A stretch of DNA of 64,000 nucleotides, taken from positions 23,281,934 to 23,345,933 of the forward strand of contig CM067298.1 of assembly GCA_034231615.1 (NCBI GenBank), in the 5' to 3' direction. Made by a program: the position numbers and the translations under genes. The notes below the pieces were generated by a model. It was not told the DNA's origin. It saw nothing but the letters and a program-made list of their open reading frames with translations, and made no database searches. The stretch comes from Meghimatium bilineatum (taxonomy: Eukaryota; Mollusca; Gastropoda; Stylommatophora; Philomycidae). Of the stretch, positions 21,191 to 32,442 are shown one piece after another; positions within the stretch are counted from its first letter, which is position 1; each line of letters opens with the position of its first letter.

Positions 21191-22137
21191 ATTTATGTGA
21201 GCTAGTTTTTCATTGTAGTCAAATTAAGTAAAACGATTAGAATGACTGACATCGTGATATATATATGTCTGCGTATATATATGTGTGTGTATATATATAT
21301 ATATATATAATCGATATAATATGGCCGTAGATATGAGTACCGGTTAAGGACGGGGTCTTTCGTCACATTTCATGTGTAAATTTTCACTATTTGACGGAAA
21401 ATAATTTGAAGACCTTTGTGCCAAAAAATAGCTAAGATATTGTTGTTACCGATCTTTTGGTTTAGTTTGTATTACTAAAAGGCATGCTCATATTTGCTAA
21501 TGGAAGTTGAAAACCCCCTCCCCACCTTATCTACGAGCCTGAGCCTGTAAATAAATGTAAACTTCAGAACAATTAGAGAAAATGCATGTCAACAACAATA
21601 TTTGATTACCTGCCAGTTCAGGAGATGATGTGTTCACAGCGCAAGAAGAAAACTCGATGTTACATGTGTTCACATTCTGATACAAGCACAAACTACAAGT
21701 CGGTGATAGAAAACTGAAACACTACGTATACATTAGCTAGACTTCATCTACTCAAACATAAACATAACCAAATCACACATCAGAGTCATTTCTTAACCTG
21801 AACCACGTGGCTGCATGTTGTCACACCAGACTGAGCAGTTAGTTATTTTAAAATATTTAGTTGCATAAATGACGGCGAAGCAGCTTGCTCCTAACGATCC
21901 TTAGAGTTTACAGGAAATGTGTGTTGCATGTTTCAATAAATCGCATACAATATTACGCTCTCATACAAAATGCATGGCTATCTTCAGACGCCCCGCATGC
22001 AACAGTCAATAACTTTGAATTTAACTATACAAATAGCTTCAGCCTAAACTGAATAGAATTTAGTGGGACTTGGCGAGGATGAATGGCTCAAATTTCCCTC
22101 TCAGATTATTACTTTTATAATAGTAATCGGTTTAATC
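21191..22137. other. Right part of the duplicated unit, copy 1
   Basis: It holds a TA/TG microsatellite at 21,255-21,310 and one unit of the 36-bp word CAGCGCAAGAAGAAAACTCG at about 21,638, which is expanded to three in copy 2. No gene is seen. Confidence 0.55.
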
Positions 22138-22857
22138 ATATATATATATATATAAATGAAAAGACGTCATTGCACCCCGGACAAACCATTAGGTGCGAAG
22201 TTTCTTTCAGCAGATAGTGAAGAATATATATGGTTTCATTTGGGCTCTTGTTTCGTAAGCTTCTCACCCATCCTCACTCTGTCTTCCTCCACCTACTTTA
22301 ATTTCCAATATTAAAGTTTCAGCAGTCTCAAATATAAAGGGCGGGGATGATAGATTGCTTCAATTGCCCCCTCCCCTTCCTAGCAAAGTGGGACATGATA
22401 TTGCATACTAAGAAATATGCTTAACATTGGATGATTAAGCCCCCTCCTCGCCCCCTCCCGATTAACTTTTTTTCCTAAAAGTGACCATAAACCCAGAATA
22501 TCTTTTAGACGGTTAATGAGTTTGCCTCTCTTTTTGAGAGGCGTGCCCCTTTCAACCAGCGGACAAAGTCCAATTTGGCTATATCAGTACACACTACCAT
22601 AAAATATTAGAGGTAACAAAGGCCCCAAGGATTAGTTAGGTGAGAATATTTTTTCTCTTCTGTTTTTTTAGCTAAACACCCTTTCCTCGTATGGCATATC
22701 AGAACTGCAAGCGATGTCAACATTTGAGAAGTTACATTATATCTTGATCTCTTCTTGGTTTAGTTACTATGGCACGCTCCAATTTCTCGGATATCCTCTG
22801 ACATTTCGGTTATTTATACATTATCAGAGTTTGACGAAAGATGAATTTGTAAAATCT

Positions 22858-23575
22858 GGGACTCAATCATGACTCGAGAGTGTTATCGCCCTTTAAGTAT
22901 GATAAAATGAAGGACGTAATCATGTCTCGAGATTTTTATTGTTCTCAAAGTATGATATAATTTGGGACTTAATCATGTCTGGGGACATTTATCGACAGGG
23001 CCGGTCTTAGGCCATTGGAACCTATGCGGCCGCAGTGGGCCCCGCACTTCATAGGCCCATAAATTCATATTAGAATTTATTTTATTATCCTCTTCCCTAT
23101 TCAGACTGGGCCCCGCGCAATCCGTTTTGCATTGGGCCCCGCAATTTTTAGGGTCGTCCCTGTTTATCGATCACAGCGTATGATAATATTTTGGGCTTAA
23201 TCATGCCTCGATAGAGTTATCATCCTCAAAGTATGGTAAAATGTCAGACTTAACCTAATCATGTCTCGTTATTCATTATCGCCCTCAAAATCTGATAAAA
23301 TGTGAGACTTAGTCATGCCTCGAGACTGTTATTACCCTCAACGTGTGATTAAATGAGGCATTTAATCATGTCTCGAGTATGTTATTGCCCTCAAAGTTGG
23401 ATAAAATGTGAAACGTAATCATTCCTCGAAAGTGTTACCGCTCTCAAAGTATGATAAAATGTGGGACTTAATCAAATCACAAAATTGTTTCGCCCTCAAT
23501 GTATGATAAAATGTGGAACTTAATCGTGTCTCGATATTCGTTGTCGCCCTCAAAGCATGGGATAATGTCAATATA
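22858..23575. repeat. Degenerate 53-bp tandem array, copy 2
   Basis: Counterpart of 17,395-18,105, with the same hAT MITE inside it. Confidence 0.75.
22996..23162. mobile_element. hAT MITE with 8-bp target duplication, copy 2
   Basis: Same element as 17,527-17,693, again bracketed by TTTATCGA (22,988-22,995 and 23,163-23,170). It was copied by the segmental duplication and does not represent a separate insertion. Confidence 0.85.
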
Positions 23576-23647
23576 AAATTCTTAAGTAGTGAAGAAAAAC
23601 TAATTCACTTAGTAATTAATGTAAGATAGAGATATGACATAATATCA

Positions 23648-23980
23648 TCACGTGATATATTCTTTCCAGATCATTGTCTTTGTAATTGATGTCATGAACC
23701 CGACTCTATCATGTGCCAATCTGCCTGTCTCTCCCAATGATATCTTCATACAGTCTTTGATGTCATCTGTCCATCTCCTTCTAGGTCTACCTCTACTTCC
23801 TGAAATTCTGCCCTCTAATATGCGTCTTTCTATATCATTGTGTCTTTTTATATGTCCGAAATGTTTCAGTTTTCTACCTTTGCAGATATCTAGGCACATT
23901 ATTCCGGTAGGTTGTCGGTTCTTTCGTGAAGGAAACCTGAATGTTGAGCACCAATATAAGAACATAACCATTCTTGTCGG
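23648..23980 (-). pseudogene. LINE RT C-terminal and 3' end, copy 2
   Basis: Counterpart of 18,179-18,510, with the same FGHIKRH and MIWKEYIT blocks and an unchanged reading frame. A one-base difference just upstream puts the 51-bp repeats in another frame here. Confidence 0.8.
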
Positions 23981-23999
23981 CCATTTTGACGGAAGATGA

Positions 24000-24290
24000 A
24001 ATAGATTTAACGTTAATCTTGAATTTAAATCTTGAGATGTAGATTTGTTGCAATATAGTTAATGTTAACTTGAATTTAAATCTTGAGATGTAGATATGTT
24101 GCAATATAGTTAATGTTAACTTGAATTTAAATCTTGAGATGTAGATATGTTGCAATATAGTTAATGTTAACTTGAATTTAAATCTTGAGATGTAGATATG
24201 TTGCAATATAGTTAATGTTAACTTGAATTTAAATCTTGAGATGTAGATATGTTGCAATATAGTTAACGTTCATGTGTGTACATACAGTTA
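24000..24290. repeat. 51-bp minisatellite, about 5 units
   Basis: The same unit as at 18,530-18,720 but with two more copies, so it has changed length since the segmental duplication. Confidence 0.9.
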
Positions 24291-24294
24291 ACTT

Positions 24295-25917
24295 GAAGTG
24301 AATTTTAATTTCTTTAATGGTGAGCTTTTCTGACACTTTTAATATTGATGGTCCCTCACATTGGTCATGCGTGTTTATTTCTGATCTACTGCTACCATCG
24401 TACAATTCGTGTGTATACTCTGACCATTTATTATTTTCTTTTTGCTTATTATTATTTTACCATTTTTTGTTTCAAACAACTATTTGTTGATTTCTTTCTA
24501 ATCCCTGTTAGTTCAGATATTTGTGTATATATAATGTGTGTCTTCTCTTTGTACCTCAAGTTCCTTGCACTTATCATTCAGCCAGGTTTCTTTCTCAGTC
24601 TTGCATGTATGTTCAATTTCTTTATGTATTATTTTATATATAGCATGGTTTTCTTTGCTTTTTCATTGTATGTCCATGAAATATAAAATTTCTTCTGTCA
24701 TCCATTTCTTCTTTGCTGTTCTCTTTATTTCTGGAATTTGTTTATTTTGATGTTTGTTGAATTGAATATTTTAACATTTGCCATTGTGCATCTATATTGC
24801 TTATCGTTCTGCAGAATTGTATCTATTCTGTACAGAAATTCTGTTTCATTCATTTCTTTATTTGACTCAAGCATTGTTAGGTCTAGCTTGGTATTTCTTT
24901 GAGCTCTCTTTAATTTCTTCAATCGTATTCTTAATTTTGCTATTACTGGGACATGATGGTCGCTATTGCAACCTGCTCCTAGTCTTATTTTCACAGACAG
25001 CAAAGCTGTTTGAGATCGCTTGTATATTATTACGTAGTCAGTTTGATTGTGATAATTATTTCCTGGATTTATCCGCGTCTAAAGACGTCTAGGGTGTTAC
25101 TGAAAGATGGTGTTTTCAATGATAATGTTTTGTACCCTTGCCAATTCAATTAGTTTCTCTCCTCTATCATTTCTCTCTCCACTTTCACATCTTTTGTGAG
25201 ATTTTCAACTCTTTCCTCTCCAGCCTTGGCGTTAAAATCTCCTAGTACTATAGTTAATTCCAGTTTGTTACATTGTGCTAAATCCATATTAAGTTGTTTG
25301 TAATAATAATCACTTTCTTCTTATTTACTGTCTGCAGTTGGTGCATAGACTTGTATGATATTAATATCTACTATTTTACCATTTAAAATGACTAGCAAAA
25401 CACTATCTGATATTTCATGTATTGCCAGTGTTATATATCTTTCTTTATCCAGGATTATACGTACACCTTTCTCATATTTCTGTCCTCCTGAGTAAATTAT
25501 TCTATATTCGTCTGAATATATTTCACCTGCACCAATCTTGTCTTGTTTCACGTAATCCTAAGATGTTGACGTTCATTCTCTTCATTTTATTCTTGATGTT
25601 TTCCAGTTTGCCAACTTGCATGACTGTTCTCATATTTCATGTCACAATAACTATAGGTTTATATTGTGTGGTGTCTGCAGTCATCTACCAATCATATTTA
25701 CACAGTGAACATGAGTTTATCAGATGGTTTATTAAGTGGGTTATAATGTTACATAACCCAGGAGTGTGTGTGTGAGCAGGACCGGGCAGTAGATTTTCTC
25801 ACTATGATTCAAGTCTTCGCCATTCCCATTAAATGGTTTTTCCTTTGAAATTTTGCCCCCGACAATGTATTTTTATTGGTGCCGCCTGGTGCGGCTGAAT
25901 CTCGCATCATTAACTGA
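24295..25917 (-). pseudogene. LINE 5' half with AP-like endonuclease, copy 2
   Basis: Counterpart of 18,725-20,345. The endonuclease blocks (YSDEYRIIYSGGQK, IIQVYAPTADSK, NSDHHVPVIAK) are preserved at 25,321-25,551 and 24,725-25,003. Substitutions relative to copy 1 do not repair any stop. Confidence 0.8.
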
Positions 25918-26152
25918 CGTTTCACATTTAACTCATTCAACACCTCTACATTAGTTTTTATGGCATTCCATGGCATTCTCAGCATTCTTCTGTAGAACCA
26001 CATCTCTGTTGCCTCCAATCTCCCACTTTCCAGTTTGTTTATTGTCCAAGACTCGCACCCATATGTTAGTATAGGGGTTATATAGCACTGCAGAACTCTC
26101 TTTCTCAACTCTAATGACAAGGTCTTATTACACAGTATATTTTTCATTTTTT
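25917..26152 (-). pseudogene. LINE RT piece, truncated, copy 2
   Basis: Counterpart of 20,345-20,580. MPWTARKTN has become MPWNAIKTN, two changes in a conserved block, which fits drift without selection. Confidence 0.8.
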
Positions 26153-26188
26153 ATCTGACCACTAGAGGCCCTTTATGTGAGCTCATCA

Positions 26189-26762
26189 TCAGGTGCCATG
26201 CCGGCTGGCGTAGGCGGTCATGGCTCTCCCCAGCTCTCTGTCCACAGTATTATGTATCAAAGTCGTTTTTATTTCCTTGTCGTGCCAGGTTGTCAAACTG
26301 TCTAATATTTTCTCACGTTGTCGCCCACTGTATCTGCTGCCTTCAATTTTTCATGTTGTGATTATGTTCTCTAAACCTACCCGTCTCATGAAGTGGCCAA
26401 AAAAAGAAGATTGCCTTTTTCTTATATTGTTGATTAAGGTCCGTTTCCCATTTAACTCATTCAACACCTCTACATTAATTTTTCTGGCAGTCCATGGCAT
26501 TCTCAGCATTCTTCTGTAGAACCACATCTCTGTTGCCTCCAATCTCCCACTTTCCAGTTTGTTTATTGTCCAAGACTCGCACCCATATGTTAGTATAGGG
26601 GTTATATAGCACTGCAGAACTCTATTTCTCACCTCTAATGACAAGGTCTTATTACACAGTATATTTTTCATTTTTTAGCTGACTACTACATTAATTAAAT
26701 CTTGAAGGTCTTCCTCACTTTTTTCAATCATAACAGTGTCATCAGCATATCTCATTTTATTT
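26189..26762 (-). pseudogene. LINE RT from YADD to C-terminus, copy 2
   Basis: Counterpart of 20,617-21,190. A substitution after GLENIITT introduces an early stop, so the open frame shortens from 160 to 106 codons (26,351-26,671). The YADD block is at 26,762-26,673. Confidence 0.8.
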
Positions 26763-27204
26763 ATTTATGTGAGCTAGTTTTTCATTGTAGTCAAATTAAG
26801 TAAAACGATTAGAATGACTGACATCGTGATATATATATGTCTGCGTATATATATGTGTGTGTATATATATATATATATATAATCGATATAATATGGCCGT
26901 AGATATGAGTACCGGTTAAGGACGGGGTCTTTCGTCACATTTCATGTGTAAATTTTCACTATTTGACGGAAAATAATTTGAAGACCTTTGTGCCAAAAAA
27001 TTGCTAAGATATTGTTGTTACCGATCTTTTGGTTTAGTTTGTATTACTAAAAGGCATGCTCATATTTGCTAATGGAAGTTGAAAACCCCCTCCCCACCTT
27101 ATCTACGAGCCTGAGCCTGTAAATAAATGTAAACTTCAGAACAATTAGAGAAAATGCATGTCAACAACAATATTTGATTACCTGCCAGTTCAGGAGATGA
27201 TGTG

Positions 27205-27315
27205 TTCACAGCGCAAGAAGAAAACTCGATGTTACATGTGTTCACAGCGCAAGAAGAAAACTCGATGTTACATGTGTTCACAGCGCAAGAAGAAAACTCG
27301 ATGTTACATGTGTTC
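27205..27315. repeat. 36-bp repeat, three units
   Basis: GCGCAAGAAGAAAACTCGAT plus TTACATGTGTTCACA is repeated three times here and occurs once in copy 1 of the duplication. Confidence 0.9.
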
Positions 27316-27748
27316 ACATTCTGATACAAGCACAAACTACAAGTCGGTGATAGAAAACTGAAACACTACGTATACATTAGCTAGACTTCATCTACTCAAA
27401 CATAAACATAACCAAATCACACATCAGAGTCATTTCTTAACCTGAACCACGTGGCTGCATGTTGTCACACCAGACTGAGCAGTTAGTTATTTTAAAATAT
27501 TTAGTTGCATAAATGACGGCGAAGCAGCTTGCTTCTAACGATCCTTAGAGTTTACAGGAAATGTGTGTTGCATGTTTCAATAAATCGCATACAATATTAC
27601 GCTCTCATACAAAATGCATGGCTATCTTCAGACGCCCCGCATGCAACAGTCAATAACTTTGAATTTAACTATACAAATAGCTTCAGCCTAAACTGAATAG
27701 AATTTGGTGGGACTTGGCGAGGATGAATGGCTCAAATTTCCCTCTCAG

Positions 27749-27778
27749 ATTATTACTTTTATAATAGTAATCGGTTTA

Positions 27779-27869
<91 letters not shown>

Positions 27870-27988
27870 CTTAGGTGAGGACAAGTTGTTATAATTCGAT
27901 TTGACTGTATAATTTTGTTTTCGATTTGAATATCAATAGTATGTGTTTTGATTAAACCGATTACTATTATATAAAAGTAATAATCTTA
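27749..27988. repeat. Inverted repeat enclosing a long AT tract
   Basis: GATTATTACTTTTATAATAG leading into TAATCGGTTTAATCA on the left is answered by TGATTAAACCGATTACTATT leading into ATATAAAAGTAATAATC on the right (27,949-27,988). Between them are ~86 bp of TA dinucleotides (27,782-27,867) and ~80 bp of other sequence. It could be a foldback MITE. It sits at the edge of the tandem duplication. Confidence 0.75.
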
Positions 27989-28139
27989 CATATATATGGT
28001 ATAACATACATTCGTTATATACAGTACAAACAATAAAGAATAACTACAAACAGGGATTTTTAAAGTGTTAAATAGGAAAATGTGTTATAAAATGATGCGC
28101 TATAGAGAGATTTCACTGTCTATCTATGTATAACACAAT

Positions 28140-28325
28140 TACCCTTGATTGCCGTGCGGCATCAGGGTGAAAGCGTTCTCTGGAGATGGCCTTCTTGTGC
28201 ACTGTTTGTAAGCTTGTTCCTGTGGCTTCTTTGTGATTTCTGTGATCCATCTTTTACATGGTCTGCCTCTGGCTTTATAGCCGTTATGTCTATGTGCCAT
28301 GGTCATTTGTGGCATGCTCATCATC
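28140..28325 (-). pseudogene. LINE RT C-terminal scrap
   Basis: MAHRHNGYKARGRPCKRWIT followed by a short basic tail matches the RGRPxKRW block seen at LINE C-termini. It is abutted by the 3' end of another LINE, giving a chance fusion frame. Confidence 0.65.
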
Positions 28326-28800
28326 ATCAAGTGATATATTCTTTCCAGAACGTAGTCTTTCCTATGGATCTCTTGAATTATCCGCGGTCTACAGCAAGTT
28401 GTCCTGCATCTTTCAGTGACAAGCGCAGGCATTCTTGAATGTCTTTTGTCCAACGGCAATGTGACATGCTATCTGTTGGTAATCTGGAAGCTTGTGAAAA
28501 CCACTTGATCTGTTGTCCTTCTGATGTGTTCCAATACTGGTATTTTTTGGTTATCTGTCTGATGTTATCGTTTCTAATTCTATCTCTTAATGATACTCCG
28601 AGTATTCTTCGTAGACATGTCATTTCTGCTGTCACTATTTTTCTTTTGTCTTTTGATGTCATTGTCCAGATTTGGCACTGGTAGCACAGTGATGGAATAA
28701 TAATAGTCTTATTGTTGTTTATTATATCATTTGTTATCAAAAAATTCTTCCCTTTTCGTTTCGTTGTTGTGTGCATTACATGGTGCGTATGTGTGAATGA
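28325..28800 (-). pseudogene. LINE RT C-terminal half
   Basis: The minus strand has ITNDIINNNKTIIIPSLCYQ, then VTAEMTCLRRILGVSLRDRI with RNDNIRQ, then QQIKWFSQASRL and TKDIQECLRLSLKDAGQLA. The LRRILGVSLRDRIRN block is characteristic of RTE-like LINEs. The frame changes once near 28,450. It ends at 28,325 with the same 3' end as 9,405 and 18,180. Confidence 0.8.
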
Positions 28801-29143
28801 ATGATGTGTTTTCGTTGTCTATTGTAACGGTTATCGTTATCAACCTTCCGCTCACAAAGGTCGTGTTTATGACATTTGTGGACACCGCGGGATCAAGGAT
28901 GAAACATATCTACAGTTCTGGTTTCAATCCCAGGAGCTACGAGCTATGAAGATATTGTGCAATTTGGTTGAGTGGTTCTACAGACCTTTTTTTTAATATT
29001 CAGAGGACCCAAAATTCTCAACGGTACACAATGTTTTGAGAAGACTCAAACTCTCAGCGCGACATGAAATGTTTTGAGAAGAAGCCTCCTACTCAGAGGA
29101 GTTATATGTGTGCAGTCCACTACAGCTGATCATATTACAAATA
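28801..29143. other. Unassigned stretch
   Basis: A B-box-like GGTTTCAATCCC near 28,920 hints at an old SINE, but no A box or second copy was found. A short local duplication containing ATGTTTTGAGAAGA is present at 29,020-29,090. Confidence 0.4.
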
Positions 29144-29718
29144 CAGTAGAAATCCGATTATCCTATCCCATTTAACTGAATCCCCAATTATCCGAATTCA
29201 ATTCGGGTGAAATAATTTTAGAGTGAGCTTTAGAGGACGCGGTAGAGAGATCAACAACGCTTTAACGTGGATGGAGCGGCAACCGGAATGCGACACTGTA
29301 CTACTTCTTTCCATCATGCGCCTACGGTACCTTGCAGCTCAGAAACGTGATACTACATCAAGAAACGCACTCTACTCGAGATCTTCAAGTGAGATACATA
29401 AATTTATTGAAAAGATGTTAGTGAAAAGGACGTATTCAATTGGTTTATGTATGTACATCAAATGCACAATGCATTACTGTACATATGTGACATTTATGTA
29501 ATTTTGCATATTTTTACAGTACTGTAGTGTATGTGGTTTATTTGCAATACAGTTGCTTACATATTACTGTTTTTTATCAATAAAATTAAGTTCATTTCAT
29601 GTATGATTGTATGTATATACACTGTTTTGCTTCACCTGAGCTGTAACCAATTATCCGTATTTTCGAATATCCAAATCGACACGATTTCCAATTAATTCAG
29701 ATAATCCGATTTCTACTC
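29144..29718 (+). mobile_element. Deleted pogo/Tigger-type DNA transposon
   Basis: CAGTAGAAATCCGATTATCC at the left and its inverted, diverged partner (AATCCGATTTCTACT) at the right form terminal repeats; TA stands outside each end (29,142-29,143 and 29,719-29,720), the target duplication of Tc1/mariner/pogo elements. Inside, a frame near 29,223-29,501 carries ALTWMERQPECDTVLLLSIM and RLRYLAAQKRDTTSR, which looks like the C-terminal tail of a Tigger/Jerky-type transposase. The DDD catalytic core and DNA-binding N-terminus are deleted, so the element is non-autonomous. Confidence 0.8.
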
Positions 29719-29844
29719 TATATGCATTTTATTTGGGCGGTCATCTTTGTACGTTTGACCAATAACGGGTATCTAATAAAGACCTGTGTACCTGTGTAAA
29801 CGTGACCTGAACGGCTAATTATTTATTATCTTCGTGCATTTTGT

Positions 29845-29922
29845 TAATCGGCCTTGGCTTGTTGGGCATGCGACTCCGAGTATATAAATAACTACCACCG
29901 AAAAGGACGACAATAATAAAAA
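29845..29922 (+). promoter_or_regulatory. TATA-box promoter-like segment
   Basis: TATATAA is at 29,881-29,887, 36-42 bp upstream of an ATG. The whole segment is paralogous to 5-100. The distance allows a start site about 30 bp downstream of the TATA box and a very short leader. Confidence 0.4.
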
Positions 29923-30084
29923 ATGAAACGAATTAATGCTGTTTACTTTCTGTGCTTGTTTGCTGCCGACGGTCTCGGCTTGGCACACACTTTTGAAAAA
30001 AACCCGGTTCCTTGTTTAACTCTGTTGTTAAATCACACCGACATGTTGAACTCTAAGAGAAACTGCATGATCAAACGAAATTAG
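29923..30084 (+). CDS. Possible small secreted peptide, 53 residues
   Basis: The frame starts MKRINAVYFLCLFAADGLGL, a lysine/arginine-tipped hydrophobic stretch that reads like a signal peptide, and continues with a short tail holding two Cys. A TATA box lies at a suitable distance upstream. There is no intron evidence and no homologue that I recognise. The C-terminal end runs toward a decayed LINE scrap (30,085 on), so the natural 3' end may be lost, or this may be only a first exon. The paralogous segment at the window start lacks the frame. Chance is a real possibility for an ORF this short. Confidence 0.25.
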   Translation: MKRINAVYFLCLFAADGLGLAHTFEKNPVPCLTLLLNHTDMLNSKRNCMIKRN

Positions 30085-30262
30085 TAAGGATGATGATTCG
30101 ATTTTCATGTGCAGAATAAAGAAGCTGGGACTGAAATGTGGGTGTGGCAAGAAATGAACATAATTGTGAACTGCAGAGAACTGGAACTGTCAGCAGTAGT
30201 GTAATTGTAGACATACATAGGTGGAGATTGAATCACCTATGGATGTGTCATGTGTGAAGTGA
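30085..30262 (+). pseudogene. Decayed 3' scrap of RNase H-type LINE
   Basis: In broken frames, words equivalent to DDSISRMRxLGVKMG, RTGTIS and HLWMC appear in the order seen at 16,150-16,330. It is much more diverged than the other copies. Confidence 0.45.
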
Positions 30263-30960
30263 TGATGATATATCGACTAATTCAGTTGTTAATATGACAC
30301 ATTTGAGCCACGTACATTAGAGAAACACGTACTCGATTAGCTACTCTCATTGTTCATTCTTTGAAGCAACTTCAAACACTTTCGTATGGTCTCAATTCTC
30401 CAACACGATTTATAAAAACATCCACAACCTCAGTCTTAAATTCTCTGACAATTTTTTGAACTAATTAATAGAAAAATGCGCATAACTTCAAACGTTTCAA
30501 CTACCGCACCTATAACTCTCGGACCATTATACGACCAGTGCCGCAGATACGAGAGGGAGGTTACATTAGAAAATGTAGTTTCTTCGTTTTCATGTGAAAA
30601 CTTTTATTGGAAAACCATTAAAGTGGAAAGGGTGGGTGCCAACCCGCTTTTTTTAAACTTGCTTTATAATACTAATTGTCATGTTCCTAAGAGAGGAGTT
30701 AAACCCCCAAACCTCCACATCCTACCATATGCACGGGCTTGACTACCATAACAAATGACAACCTAAGATAGCTGAAGTGACAGAATTATTTACCTGTTAA
30801 ATTGAAGAATTGTTATTGATAACCTGTCCTGGTACCCCCATAAAATCATTTCTAATACTCAACATTACCCATGCGCTATCAGGGCTTGACAAAGGAACTG
30901 AGAATGGTAACACGGTCAATTACGGGTAAATAAGGAAGTTTTCACTTGGCGTTGAACCAA
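30263..30960. other. Unassigned stretch with an 88-codon frame
   Basis: A plus-strand frame at 30,476-30,742 (containing LENVVSSFSCENFYWKTIKV) has no recognised domain. Nothing else is identified. Confidence 0.3.
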
Positions 30961-30963
30961 TAA

Positions 30964-32037
30964 ATGAACCAAAGACTAAGCAAACCTATAAAAGAGCGAC
31001 TCAAAAGAGGTAGCTTTCTACACTCCGCTAAACAGCTCCAGAAATCACTCACAGATACAGACCTACAAAACCTAAAACCACTAAACACCTTTAACACATA
31101 CCCAACATGGGACAGGAAAAACTTCCCAAGAATTATGGACAATATATCAAGCATTATTTCGAAAACAGAAACTACTATACAAGTACTAAAGGAGACAACT
31201 AAGAATCACATACAGAAAGCATACCCAAAGGATATATGGACACATGTATATACAGATGGATCAGCGAAAGAGGCAGTATTAGATGGAGGATCAGGAATAT
31301 AAATAGTAACACCAGATGGAAAAGAAATAGAGAAATCCATACCCACAAGCAAACATTCCACAAATTTCAAAGCAGAAATGGAAGCCATAATAGAGGCAGC
31401 CAAAATACTAATGAATTGCTTGCCGAGTCACAACAGGCATGTAGTATTTCTAACGGATGCAAAGTCAGTATTGCAGGCATTGAAAGATCCAAAGAACACG
31501 AGCATGAATGAACTTACGGACTGCTTACTATACCTCAGCAGTACCACCAAAGAAACAGTACTGCAGTGGATCCCAGGTCACTGTGGAATACCTGGAAACG
31601 AAAAAGCTGATCTCCTGGCAAGGAAAGGGGGATCACTGGAACAAATAGAAAATGATAATACGTACTATGAATGTAAGACCATGTTAAAAGCAGAATATAA
31701 GAAAAAGTGGAAGCAGATGCACCCAACTGCAGAACCAAATGACCACTACCACCAAATGTCACGCAAGGAACAAACCATCATTTTCAGACTACGAACTGGT
31801 CACAACAGACTGAGAAGTCACATGTTCCGAAAGCTGAAGATAGGTGAAACAGACCTGTGCAACTGTGGATTGAGCCCAGAGACTGCAGAACACATTCTTC
31901 ATGCCTGTCAACTCTACCAAGAAGAGAGGGAGAAAATATGGCCTACTGAGACGGCACTGCTTCCAGACTTGAGGGGTTCCATGGATGACCTGAAGCGAAT
32001 CACACAATTCATTGAAGCTACTGGTGCTGTAACCTGA
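30964..32037 (+). pseudogene. LINE RNase H and zinc-finger C-terminus, one stop codon
   Basis: The frame covers 357 codons and is broken only by a TAA at 31,300-31,302. The RNase H domain shows HVYTDGSA (first Asp), FKAEMEAI (Glu), VFLTDAKSVLQAL (second Asp) and WIPGHCGIPGNEKADLLARK (late Asp), so all four acidic residues are visible. A CxC-x8-H-x4-C finger in LCNCGLSPETAEHILHAC follows, then a short C-terminal helix region. This is the 3' end of an I-like LINE polyprotein whose RNase H removes RNA from the cDNA hybrid. It is the youngest-looking LINE frame in the window. The RT and endonuclease are absent, as expected from 5' truncation. Confidence 0.85.
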
Positions 32038-32273
32038 TATCTGACTGAAGCTATTGGTACTGTAACATGATATCTGACTGAAGAACGATGAAGATGAAGA
32101 CTTGGCGTTGGCAACCCAACTGTATGATCTACGCTGCCATGAAGCTTGTCGAAGTCCTATGCCTCAATTGGTGGTAATCAACCCTATTATTCGTACCATT
32201 TATCGAGACCGCACAAAACTAACACATTTTAAGAATTGTATCATATATCATATATCAATTCACAACAGGTAAA

Positions 32274-32442
32274 ATTGAAGGTAACAGAGACATAGGGCGA
32301 CAACGTGAGAAAATATTAGTCAGTTTGACAACCCGGTACGGCAGGGAAACAACAACGATCTTGATAAATAATACTGTGGACAGAGAGCTGTGGAGAGCCA
32401 TGACCGCCTACGCCAGCCGGCATGGCATCTGATGATGATGAT
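32274..32442 (+). pseudogene. RTE-like LINE 3' end
   Basis: This plus-strand stretch matches the C-terminus of the 20,617-21,100 LINE (DREL, AMTAYASRHG) and ends in a TGATGATGATGA tail, the kind of short 3' repeat seen on RTE elements. Only the last ~50 codons are present. Confidence 0.75.

Larger units (their letters stand above)
16688..22157. repeat. Segmental tandem duplication, copy 1
   Basis: From GAAAAGACGTCATTGCACCC at 16,688 the sequence is repeated in direct orientation from 22,158. I noticed roughly two dozen substitutions over 5.4 kb, plus differences in minisatellite copy number. The offset is 5,470 at the start, 5,469 after one T is lost at about 17,196, 5,572 after two extra 51-bp units, and larger after two extra 36-bp units. 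This copy ends in a short AT tract (22,138-22,154) that joins directly to copy 2. Confidence 0.95.
22158..27782. repeat. Segmental tandem duplication, copy 2
   Basis: This is the second direct copy of 16,688-22,157. It is longer because it has two more 51-bp units and two more 36-bp units. Example differences are T to C in GGGCCCCGCGYAATCC, GCAGTCC to GCATTCC near 25,970, and CCCGGGA to CCCAGGA near 25,760. At its right edge the AT tract is ~86 bp and continues into an inverted repeat that copy 1 lacks. Confidence 0.95.

Noticed and set aside
28139-28459. A single 106-residue fusion protein
   Set aside because: It joins the 3' end of one LINE to the C-terminus of another, so the fusion is an accident of insertion.
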